Shown one piece after another: positions 47,860-55,911 of a stretch of 64,000 bases of DNA (its first letter is position 1; every line of letters starts with the position of its first letter). The stretch covers positions 1 to 64,000 of the forward strand of contig RSEH01000234.1 of the NCBI GenBank assembly GCA_006503475.1, written 5' to 3'. The position numbers and the translations under genes are program-made. This stretch comes from Stentor roeselii (taxonomy: Eukaryota; Ciliophora; Heterotrichea; Heterotrichida; Stentoridae). The notes under the pieces are model-generated. The model did no database searches and was not told the DNA's origin. It worked only from the letters and a program-made list of their open reading frames with translations.

Positions 47860-49248
47860 ATGGACTCTCTTCATCTTTCCCAAAGGTCAAAGTCTTCCTC
47901 AGTGCTAAAGACCAAGCCCACCCTGATAAAAGAACTTCAAAAACTTGCGAAACAAGCGATCACTCCCACATCCCGACGAAACATCTTAAAATCAGTCGCA
48001 GTTCCTCAAACAACCAAAGCACAGTCAACCGGGAAAAGTTACGAAAGTCAGTCAAAGAAGGCAAAACTAGTAAAATCCCAAACAAACACTACTCTCAAAA
48101 AGTCCTCATCAAAGTTAACACCCAAGAACTCCGTCCGTGACCTATCAAGTAAGAAAACAAGCGAAACCGATTTACATCAACTTAAAAAATCATCTGAAAA
48201 ACTATTAAAACAGCCTTCAACTCCTAAATCTTCATTAAAACTCATAAGAAACACCCCCCGTTCAGGTTCTTCCTCAAAAAAATCTTTCTCAATCCTGACC
48301 AGTCAAAAGCCAAAAACTCCAAAACTAAAAAGAACGAGTAATAAGTTGATTATGGGACTTTGCAGTAAAACATTGACAGGCACCATCAACGGTAAGCCAA
48401 AAGCGAATAATCAAGACGAATTTTTCATTATTTCGAACTTCGCTCAAAACAAGTCCCAGACCTTGATCGGGGTGATGGACGGTCACGGGATTTATGGCCA
48501 TGAAGTCTCAGCCTTTGTGAAGCGGCAGTTGCCGCTTCTGATTGAAAATAACTTGCCTTATGAAGTCACAAGTTCTGAAGTATGCTCAGATGAGACTTTA
48601 AATAAGTTAAAAAAAGCTTTTGTGCAAGGTTTCATGAACACTCATAAAGCACTGATAAACAAGAGGATTATTGATATTAACTATTCAGGAACTACTGCTG
48701 TCACTGTTTTGATTAGAGATAAATTCTGTATTTGTTCAAATGTTGGAGACTCTAGAGCTATTATTGGAAGATTTAATGAAATGTGGTTTCCTATTGAACT
48801 TAGTCATGACCATAAACCGAATGATAAATTGGAAAAAGTTAGAATTTTAGAAGCTGGAGGAAGGGTTGAACCTTTTCAGGAAACTGGCGGACAGTTCATT
48901 GGACCTGATCGGGTCTGGCTTCAACATGAACAGCTGCCGGGACTTGCTATGTCTAGGTCTATTGGGGATTTAGTCGCTGCTCATGTTGGAGTCATTTCGG
49001 AACCTGAGGTTATTTTTCATGAACTCACGTCTTTTGATAAGTTTATTGTTGTTGCTAGTGATGGCATCTGGGAATTCATTTCTAGTCATCATTGTGTTCG
49101 AATTGTTTCAGAGTATTATCAGGATAATAATATTGAAAAAGCTTGTGATGCTTTGATGGTTGAAGCGGTGAATCACTGGAATAAGGAGGATAATGTGGTA
49201 GATGATATCACATTTGTAGTAGTGTTTTTGAATGATAAAGTAATCTAG
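47860..49248 (+). CDS. PP2C-type protein phosphatase, 462 aa
   Basis: PPM/PP2C enzymes are metal-dependent Ser/Thr phosphatases. The first about 165 residues are basic, Ser/Lys-rich and disordered, followed by the catalytic domain to the end. Metal-binding and core motifs are present: GVMDGHGIYGHEVS (Asp and Gly of DGHG, near 206), SGTTAVTVLI, NVGDSRAIIGR, LSHDHKPN, GGRVEP, LAMSRSIGD, VASDGIWEF and a final DDITFVVVFL. It looks active. The basic N-tail could direct it to microtubules or to a substrate. Start context ATATAAATGG. Confidence 0.95.
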   Translation: MDSLHLSQRSKSSSVLKTKPTLIKELQKLAKQAITPTSRRNILKSVAVPQTTKAQSTGKSYESQSKKAKLVKSQTNTTLKKSSSKLTPKNSVRDLSSKKTSETDLHQLKKSSEKLLKQPSTPKSSLKLIRNTPRSGSSSKKSFSILTSQKPKTPKLKRTSNKLIMGLCSKTLTGTINGKPKANNQDEFFIISNFAQNKSQTLIGVMDGHGIYGHEVSAFVKRQLPLLIENNLPYEVTSSEVCSDETLNKLKKAFVQGFMNTHKALINKRIIDINYSGTTAVTVLIRDKFCICSNVGDSRAIIGRFNEMWFPIELSHDHKPNDKLEKVRILEAGGRVEPFQETGGQFIGPDRVWLQHEQLPGLAMSRSIGDLVAAHVGVISEPEVIFHELTSFDKFIVVASDGIWEFISSHHCVRIVSEYYQDNNIEKACDALMVEAVNHWNKEDNVVDDITFVVVFLNDKVI

Positions 49249-49286
49249 ATGTAATTAATTCAATAGATGTATTTAATTCACTAGTC

Positions 49287-50018
49287 CTAGTTTACATAAA
49301 TTATTCCTGCCTTTGCATTGTTGAATTTTTCCCACAGTCTAACACTATCAAAAGCTTTATTTCTCTCTTCTAAATGTGAATCTGGACTGATAGTCAAAGT
49401 GCATTCATTTTCATGAAGATCAATTCTACATCCTTGACTCGAATCCGAATTGACGAACATGTCATATCTCGAAGAATATTCAAAAGTTCTCAATCCTTTC
49501 GCCTTGCACAGTTCTTTCAACTGACAAACGAAACCAAAATTCGGGTCAATATCAGGAGACGATGAGACAATATGATGATAAGCTTCGGATTCAGTCATTC
49601 CTTGCAATATTAAATAGGCAAGGATGACTGCTGCGGCTCTTGAAGTTCCTTTGACACAGTGAACTAAAATTCGGCCTTTGTTTGACAGCACTTCTCGAAT
49701 GATTTCAACTGCGAAGTAAATGAAAAACAAAATATCGACTTTAGGGTTGTCAGGCATCCGAAGTGAAAAGTAGGTGTAGGATGACCTGAAATTGTTTGGA
49801 CATTTTGACTCTCCGGCGAGATTTAGGATGTGAGTGATGCTGAAGGACTTTAGTAGGTCTGGGTTTTTCGCTGCCTCGTAACCTGAGATGAATAGGTTTG
49901 TACTGATTTGATGGATCGTACTTGCTGGTTTTGGGTCTTCAGCATCCAAATGACCTGAAACTCTCAAAGTCGGAGGCCGAATCCTCGGCTTTCGTGAGAT
50001 CAAAGCCCCAGTAGACAT
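49287..50018 (-). CDS. dual-specificity protein phosphatase, 243 aa
   Basis: A DSP domain spans about residues 35-175. The active loop HCVKGTSR (residues about 118-125) has the catalytic Cys and Arg and the conserved Ser. The general acid Asp is in LRMPDNP. The typical start HQISTNLFISGYEAAKN and SITHILNLAGE are present. The C-terminal about 65 residues (YDMFVNSDSSQGCRIDLHEN, LTISPDSHLEER) form an extra small domain of unknown kind. Such enzymes act on MAP kinases or other phosphoproteins. The opposed position to the PP2C gene (stops 38 bp apart) seems incidental. Confidence 0.9.
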   Translation of the reverse strand: MSTGALISRKPRIRPPTLRVSGHLDAEDPKPASTIHQISTNLFISGYEAAKNPDLLKSFSITHILNLAGESKCPNNFRSSYTYFSLRMPDNPKVDILFFIYFAVEIIREVLSNKGRILVHCVKGTSRAAAVILAYLILQGMTESEAYHHIVSSSPDIDPNFGFVCQLKELCKAKGLRTFEYSSRYDMFVNSDSSQGCRIDLHENECTLTISPDSHLEERNKAFDSVRLWEKFNNAKAGIIYVN

Positions 50019-50158
50019 TTTTATGAAGAAGCCGGATGACCCGTTCCAGATGAAAAAAAAGTGGCTGAAAGCTAAAAAACCACTAAATCAAAAAAAATAT
50101 TAAACAAAAAAACTCTAAAAATAAACCAAATTTAAATAAAAGTTTTACTTACAAATCC

Positions 50159-52507
50159 TTAAGAATACCTAGACATGTCTATTTGAGGCATCATTTTTTC
50201 TGGAGTTACTTTTAACGATTTTATTTCCGGCTTTTTAAATGATAAGAGCTTTTTGTAACTTTCACGCATTTTTGTCAATTCCGCCTGAAGTGTTTCTTTT
50301 TCAAGCATCTGCTGAAAAACTGAATTTTTAAATTTTAAGAGAATTTCTTGCATGTCTTGGATTTTTTGAAATGATTCAGCGTCGAAACAATTTACAGTGA
50401 CTTCGATTTTAACTGTTTCTGGAAGAGTTGTTTGAATGGAAGTTGATATTGTTTCTGATATTGTCAGGTCCATTTGGGGAAGTGTGAATTTTGGATAACT
50501 TGACATCAGAGCTAATGAAGAAAATTTCAGGCTTTCGCTTTGAGGGTCTTCTACTCTTGAATATCGCTCTTCAGTGAAAGGGGAATACTCAGTAAGTGAA
50601 TCGTTAAAATCTTGCAAGTTTTCAAATTCAAAAAATTTTTCAGTCATTGTTCCAGTTTCTTTGAAAGTAATTTGTTGACGATATGTTAAATTTTCATTTA
50701 AAAGTACAGACTTTTCATTGAAAATCACTGAAATTTCTTGGAAAATTTTGAAATTTTCAGAGATTTTTTGTTTTTCTTTTAGATTTTCGTAATTTTTTCT
50801 GGAAATTTTTTCAATTTTCTTTTTTTCTCGTGATTTTTTATGAATTTCATCTTTTTGAAGGCGAATATTTTCGAGTTGAATATCTTTAAGCATTTCTTTC
50901 TGTTTTTTACATTCATTAGAAAGGTTCCTGATTTCTTGTTCATGAGAAACTTTGAGATTTTCCAGTTCGTTTATTGAAAAATTTTCCTTTTGTAAGTGAA
51001 AAACCTTATTTTCTAGGTCTTTGACAAGAACAAGTAGTTTATCTTTATCACCTTCAGCTGAAATGATAACATTTTCCAGAACTTTTTCTTTATTATTGTA
51101 AAAACTCTGGTTAGAGTCGATAATAAACTTCAAATTTTCTATTTGAACTATCAAGTCATTATTCTGCGATTTTTCCACCTGTTTATTAAGCTCAATCAAC
51201 GTGCAAAGGTTTCCTTGCAGCACTTGAATAACCAACCCTTTTAAATTCCTGATTTTTTCACTTTTTTCCATCAATTTTTTCGAAATCTTTTCAATTTTTT
51301 CTTCAAATTGAGATGAAAAAATTTTCATTTGTTTAACAAGAATATTTTTACTCGAAGCCAGGAGATCTTTTTTCCCTTTCTCAACAATTTCATTGATTTT
51401 TCCCTCAGCTATTACCTTATTTTGTTTAATTTCTTTATTCACATTAAAAATCTTATTTTTCAAGTTTCTATTTTCACTTTCCAGTTTAACAACAGAATTA
51501 CTAAGATTTTCAATTTTTTCCGTATATTGTTTCGTGATTTCTTCAATCAACTTCAAGTTGATTTTTTCTGAAACATGTTGAGAAAGGTCTGAACTTCTTC
51601 TTTTATGTTTGCGAAGTTCAGGTTTGACAAGTGAAAAACTCGGTTGTTTGACAGGAGAAGAGTTTTTCCAGGTAAGGTCGTCATGTTCGAGGACTTCCCT
51701 TAATTTAACCTCGATTTTATGCTTTTCAGTCTCATAAGACATCAAGTTCAAGTAGCCTTCCAGTTCTTTTCGGTTTTTTTGGAACTTGGAGGTGTTTGAA
51801 ATGAATTTATAAACACAACTGACTATGTAGGTTAATTTGCTTTGTAAACAAGTGATTTTCATGCCGAGGACTTCGTTTTCTTCTTTCAATGCTTTTGAAA
51901 TTATCTGGAAATTTAGACTTGTTTCAATGTTTTCTTTGAATTCTTTTCCATGTTTTGCGACTTCTGTTATTTTTGTGTCTGGGTCTTCTTTTAAGTGTCT
52001 TGACCAGGGCTTTTCGCAGGGACTTGTTGAGAGATAAGTGGATTTTAAAGGCGTTCGACCTTCGCAGTCTAGGTCTTGAGATCTTCTTCTGGAATGAGCA
52101 GCGGTTCTTTGGTCGTAGTCAGCGAGTTCTCCGAATATGTTTAAAATGATTTCCTTGAACTTGGCTTTGCTAAAGTCCTGATCATAAAGCCTCTCTATAA
52201 GTTCATTTTTAATGTCCAGGTTCAAGCAATTCGAGTAAATCTGTTCAGATTTCTTCTGAAAATACGAAATCTCTCGAATCATTTCATCCTGTGCTTTGAT
52301 ATCAAGAGTTGCAAGTAATGCATCAATTGAAGCTGAGAACTTGCAGATGAGGTTATTGATCCTGATGAGTAACTCGTTATAACGGATTTCTTGACAGCTC
52401 AATTTTGAGTTAAGCCGAAGGATGAGCCAATCCGAAGAGTCCTCAGTTGAGAAGTCCTCAGATTTTAACCTGTTTAAAGTGAGAAGCCTTCCTGATTCGT
52501 TTATCAT
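50159..52507 (-). CDS. long coiled-coil protein, 782 aa
   Basis: Residues about 200-590 form long coiled coils (KLIEEITKQYTEKIENLSNS, VVKLESENRNLKNKIFNVNK, KVFHLQKENFSINELENLKV). The N-terminal 190 residues are helical and less regular, and include an Arg-rich patch (AAHSRRRSQDL). The last 130 residues again include a coil (EILLKFKNSVFQQMLEKETL). There is no signal peptide. Such proteins in ciliates are often basal-body or cortical parts. No family can be named. The start MINESGRLLTLNRLK has a TTTAAATG context. Confidence 0.75.
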   Translation of the reverse strand: MINESGRLLTLNRLKSEDFSTEDSSDWLILRLNSKLSCQEIRYNELLIRINNLICKFSASIDALLATLDIKAQDEMIREISYFQKKSEQIYSNCLNLDIKNELIERLYDQDFSKAKFKEIILNIFGELADYDQRTAAHSRRRSQDLDCEGRTPLKSTYLSTSPCEKPWSRHLKEDPDTKITEVAKHGKEFKENIETSLNFQIISKALKEENEVLGMKITCLQSKLTYIVSCVYKFISNTSKFQKNRKELEGYLNLMSYETEKHKIEVKLREVLEHDDLTWKNSSPVKQPSFSLVKPELRKHKRRSSDLSQHVSEKINLKLIEEITKQYTEKIENLSNSVVKLESENRNLKNKIFNVNKEIKQNKVIAEGKINEIVEKGKKDLLASSKNILVKQMKIFSSQFEEKIEKISKKLMEKSEKIRNLKGLVIQVLQGNLCTLIELNKQVEKSQNNDLIVQIENLKFIIDSNQSFYNNKEKVLENVIISAEGDKDKLLVLVKDLENKVFHLQKENFSINELENLKVSHEQEIRNLSNECKKQKEMLKDIQLENIRLQKDEIHKKSREKKKIEKISRKNYENLKEKQKISENFKIFQEISVIFNEKSVLLNENLTYRQQITFKETGTMTEKFFEFENLQDFNDSLTEYSPFTEERYSRVEDPQSESLKFSSLALMSSYPKFTLPQMDLTISETISTSIQTTLPETVKIEVTVNCFDAESFQKIQDMQEILLKFKNSVFQQMLEKETLQAELTKMRESYKKLLSFKKPEIKSLKVTPEKMMPQIDMSRYS

Positions 52508-52570
52508 TTAAATGCAAGGTCAGTTTAAATGGAACTTAGTAATAACACCTTATATAATTAACACTATTTG

Positions 52571-53884
52571 TTAAGAAGACTTGTAGTAAGCGTCTTCACA
52601 AACAATGAGCTGGTAGATAAGCGTGATGTATTTACTAAGTCGATTACCGAGCATCACGTAAAGTTCTTGATTTTCTTCATCATCTTCAACAGTGTTCTAA
52701 ATGTGAGATACCGACAAGTAATTATAAGCTTGCATGAATTTCTCCATTCCCAACATGCTTTCTAAATAACACCTAAGTGCCTCGATCCTTCCAAAAGCAG
52801 AGTCAACTTCACTTACCCCAGGTAAAGGAACTCCTTCAGGTGTTAAAAAACTTGCCTTGGCTCTTTGTGCAGGTTCTTCATCAAAATCGTCACTTTCAAC
52901 ATCACCTTTCTGTTCAAGACACTGTCTTAAACTTTGAACAACTTCTTCATATCCGATTTTTTCCTCTTTAGTCTCTTCTTCCTCTCTTTTCTTTCCTTTT
53001 TTCTCAGGTTCTTGTCGTTCTTTAACTTCTTCAATTTTCTGAAAAACTCTTCCAAATTCATGTTTTGCGACAGTTTGTGATAAAAGTTGAGAAATTCTTG
53101 AACTTAAAAACTCTTTTTCCAGGATTTTCTTGATACTAGGACGTTTATGTGGGTCTTTTTCAAGCATTTCATCAATTAAATCACGAAGGTTCTGTGAATA
53201 ACAAGGAGGAATACTAGGATAAGTCCCTCTAAGTATCTTGACAACAAGTCCTTTCATCGAACTGGCGTCGAAAGCATGTCGAAGAGTCACCATTTCATAC
53301 AAAATGCATCCTAAAGACCAGATGTCTGACTTTTGATTATAAGGCTTTTCCTGGCATATCTCTGGAGAAAGGTAATAAGGAGTCCCAATGGCTGTTTGAG
53401 CACAGTCATAAGTGTGTTGCAAGACTCGAGAAATACCAAAATCGCCGATTTTAACCTCGCCTTTCGACGTCAGAAACACGTTTTGGGTCTTTAAGTCACG
53501 ATGAAGGATCTTCCGGTCATGCATGTGCTTTATTGCCAGACAGATCTGAACGAACCAGTCTAAGATTAAGTTCTCTGGAAAGCCTTTACCGTTTTGCTTC
53601 TGTTTCGCGATTTTACCGTACATGTCGCCGCCGTCGGCGTAGTCCATCACGATGCATAAGCAGCGCTTGTCCATGAAACTTTCGCGATAGGTCACGATGT
53701 AAGGATGACGCATTGCTTTTAATACGTGCACCTCGTTTAATGCTTCTTCTTTTTGCTTTCGCTCCATTCGTGACACGTCGATTATTTTCATTATGTACTG
53801 CTTTCGGTCTAGAACACTTTGGACTAATACTGCGTGGCCGAAGCTACCTTTGCCGACTATTTTCACCTTTTTGTATTTGTCCAT
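52571..53884 (-). CDS. NEK-family protein kinase, 432 aa
   Basis: Exons 52712-53884 and 52571-52696 are joined over a 15-nt intron. The kinase domain (about 4-255) has GKGSFGHAVLVQ, MKIIDVSRM, HRDLKTQNVFL, GDFGISRVL, IGTPYYLSPEIC and SDIWSLGCILYEM, as in NEK1/5-type kinases. All catalytic residues are intact. A charged linker is followed by a C-terminal helical module (RIEALRCYLESMLGMEKFMQ), completed by the second exon (NTVEDDEENQELYVMLGNRL, then KYITLIYQLIVCEDAYYKSS). This module recurs in protist NEKs. NEKs regulate cilia, basal bodies and the cell cycle. Start GATAAATGG. Confidence 0.95.
52697..52711 (-). other. 15-nt intron, NEK gene
   Basis: GTATCTCACATTTAG, phase 0, with an in-frame TAG. 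Removal adds 41 residues that complete the C-terminal acidic and helical module expected in NEK kinases. Confidence 0.9.
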
Positions 53885-53959
53885 TTATCGGTTGAAGTTT
53901 GGGTTTAGGAATTTTTAGGAGTTTTAGAGGTGGGAGAGTTTTGAGATTTAGAATGGTTA

Positions 53960-54574
53960 TTATCTACCGTTTCGCTGCTCACTGATTGAGTACCTTTCCA
54001 TAACTTTAAAAAACGCAACAGGGTCAATTCTAGAGATCCAATACATCTCCGCCGAATACAGATATCTGACAGGAATTCCATCCAAGGCCATTCCCTTCTG
54101 CCCATAAAACAAAAGCAGCTGCGGAGCAGGACAAACAATCATATCTCTCTCCAATCCTCTCTTATCTTTAACCAATGCAACAATTTCGCTAACTCCAGCA
54201 TTCTTCATCTGAAAAGAGACCTCAACAGGCTTAAAAAATAAATCTTGTTCCAATTTCACTTCTTTTGACTGTACAAAAGTAACTCGATTAATTCCAACTA
54301 AAGCTGAGTAGTTCAAAATTTTCTGCATTTGTTTTTCTGTCAAGTCTTTCGAAGAAGCCACTGCAATAGACGAAGGCCTTTTAGGAAGAGGATGATTCAA
54401 GAAGTAAAAAAAGTCATCGTTTAAATAGTAAAGCTTATAAACAAGTAAGTACTGTATAAGCGATAAAATTCTTGTGATCACTGACTATCTAACTCTTACA
54501 ACCAAGTAAATCACGACAAGCACGACATGGGAAAGGAAAAAGTAAATCAAACGAAATAAGCTTTCTTTTCTCAT
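53960..54574 (-). CDS. NUS1: NUS1/Nogo-B receptor homologue, cis-prenyltransferase subunit, 199 aa
   Basis: Exons 54500-54574 and 53960-54484 are joined over a 15-nt intron. The first exon encodes a membrane helix (LFRLIYFFLSHVVLVVIYLV) that continues over the join. The soluble part keeps the NUS1 pattern: LPKRPSSIAVASSKDLTEKQ, LVGINRVTFVQSKE, VPVRYLY-like strands and the C-terminal SEQRNGR, where RNG matches the RxG motif (RLG in animals) needed for activity of the complex. NUS1 pairs with DHDDS in the ER membrane to make dehydrodolichyl diphosphate for protein glycosylation. Length fits the family. The start at 54574 is preceded by TTATATT. Divergent from 54666 by 91 bp. Confidence 0.75.
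54485..54499 (-). other. 15-nt intron, NUS1 gene
   Basis: GTAAGAGTTAGATAG, phase 0, with an in-frame TAG. Removal gives a proper ATG and a membrane helix to a frame that otherwise lacks an N-terminus. Confidence 0.85.
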
Positions 54575-54665
54575 AATATAACCATTTCTAACTATTCAGT
54601 AATCCGAACTAATTCATAATGTCTAATCGCCCTAATCCTCTAAAGCCTTCAAATGGCGCAAATAA

Positions 54666-55199
54666 ATGGCAAGCCCAACAACGACGTGCGTAGTCCTCGG
54701 ACAAGAAGGTGTCGGCAAGTCTTCCTTCATCTCGAAGTACCTTTACAACTACCTTCCTTCAAAGTACATCCCGACGAAGCACCCTAAAAGTTCGACTTAC
54801 ACCTTCAGCTTCCCCCCTCCATCAATAACTCTTCAAATAATCGAAAGCATCGAAGTACCAGACTTGAACTTTTCATCAGCAATCATCGTTTTCGACCCTT
54901 CTTCAAGTCTTTCTCTGGACTACGTGGAAAAAACACTTCAAATCATCCAAGAAAAACTTTCTAGAAAAATAGGAATCGTGATCGTTGCACTTAACAAAGG
55001 AAATTCTCGTCAAGGTAAAGGAAGATCATTAGCGAATCACTACAATGCTTCTTTTTTAGTCGCTGATCTGACGAAAAGAAACCTGATAAAACAATGCTTT
55101 GCCATTAGTTTGCAGTGGGGAAGGAAAAACCTTGTTTGGGAATCACGAAAGCCATTTATTTATTTGAGAGAAAAGACAAAGTTGAATATATCTAGTTAA
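54666..55199 (+). CDS. degenerate Ras-like GTPase-fold protein, 177 aa
   Basis: The P-loop is perfect (GQEGVGKSS, residues about 12-20) and the order of strands fits a Rab/Ras fold. The other nucleotide motifs are lost. No DxxG follows the third strand (IESIEVPDLNFSSAIIVF), and the NKxD position reads NKGN, followed by a Ser/Arg/Gly loop. The C-terminus has no prenylation Cys. It may bind nucleotide weakly or only act as a structural fold. Similar degenerate GTPases occur in intraflagellar transport (such as RABL types), but I cannot assign it. The start CAAATAAATGG lies 91 bp from NUS1. Confidence 0.65.
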   Translation: MASPTTTCVVLGQEGVGKSSFISKYLYNYLPSKYIPTKHPKSSTYTFSFPPPSITLQIIESIEVPDLNFSSAIIVFDPSSSLSLDYVEKTLQIIQEKLSRKIGIVIVALNKGNSRQGKGRSLANHYNASFLVADLTKRNLIKQCFAISLQWGRKNLVWESRKPFIYLREKTKLNISS

Positions 55200-55230
55200 T
55201 CATAATGAAAGAGTTTAACACTTTTCTATA

Positions 55231-55911
55231 ATGGAAGAAATCTTAAAAAGACTTGAACATCTCGAAGAGCAGTCCTCGAAATCTTCTCATGAACGGCAGA
55301 TCCTTCTTGATAAAATCTGTGAACTTGAAGACCTCGTCGAGGACCTCACCCTTCAGCTTAAACGTTGCAAGAAGTCCAGTCGAATCCCGCTGGTGGCTAA
55401 AGAGTCACTTGCCATCAACAACGCAGGGAAAAAAACGAATGCACAAGAAGACGAGCCTTGGTTGTTTTATTGTCCGACTGGGCAGGGATTCTCTGAAATC
55501 CTCAGAAAACTTGGATTTTCTGAAGGATATGAATTGACTTCTAGTGCTTTAGTCTCTGAAGAAGCACTTTGGACTCAATTGTTGCAGAAGATGAATGAAG
55601 AAGAAATACCTAAAAAATTATCGGCTTTGAGGAAACTTGTGAGTGTTCAACTTAGCTCTGCTTGTCATCATGAACTTTTAGTTGTTGTTAGAGGAATTCC
55701 TGGAAGTGAAAATCCACTTTTTCAACTTGTTTTGCCACATATAGCGACTTTGGCGGAATATGTGAATATTGCTTGGAGTGAAGTTGAGAATAGTAATCCG
55801 GAATTGTTGGGAAGGATTGCTTTGGTACTTGAGTGTGAAAGAGAGTTGAAGGAACTTAGTGTTGATCGTGGAGACACACGGCTTAGTTTGTATGTCGAGA
55901 GGTTAAGTTAA
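55231..55911 (+). CDS. coiled-coil plus globular protein, 226 aa, unknown
   Basis: An N-terminal coiled coil (residues 1-45, ILKRLEHLEEQSSKSSHERQ) is followed by a basic linker. A globular part follows from about residue 75 (EPWLFYCPTGQGFSEILRKL, VSVQLSSACHHELLVVVRGI, LGRIALVLECERELKELS). I do not recognise the family. It lies 31 bp after the GTPase-like gene on the same strand. Its stop codon overlaps the stop codon of the convergent EGF gene. Confidence 0.65.
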   Translation: MEEILKRLEHLEEQSSKSSHERQILLDKICELEDLVEDLTLQLKRCKKSSRIPLVAKESLAINNAGKKTNAQEDEPWLFYCPTGQGFSEILRKLGFSEGYELTSSALVSEEALWTQLLQKMNEEEIPKKLSALRKLVSVQLSSACHHELLVVVRGIPGSENPLFQLVLPHIATLAEYVNIAWSEVENSNPELLGRIALVLECERELKELSVDRGDTRLSLYVERLS

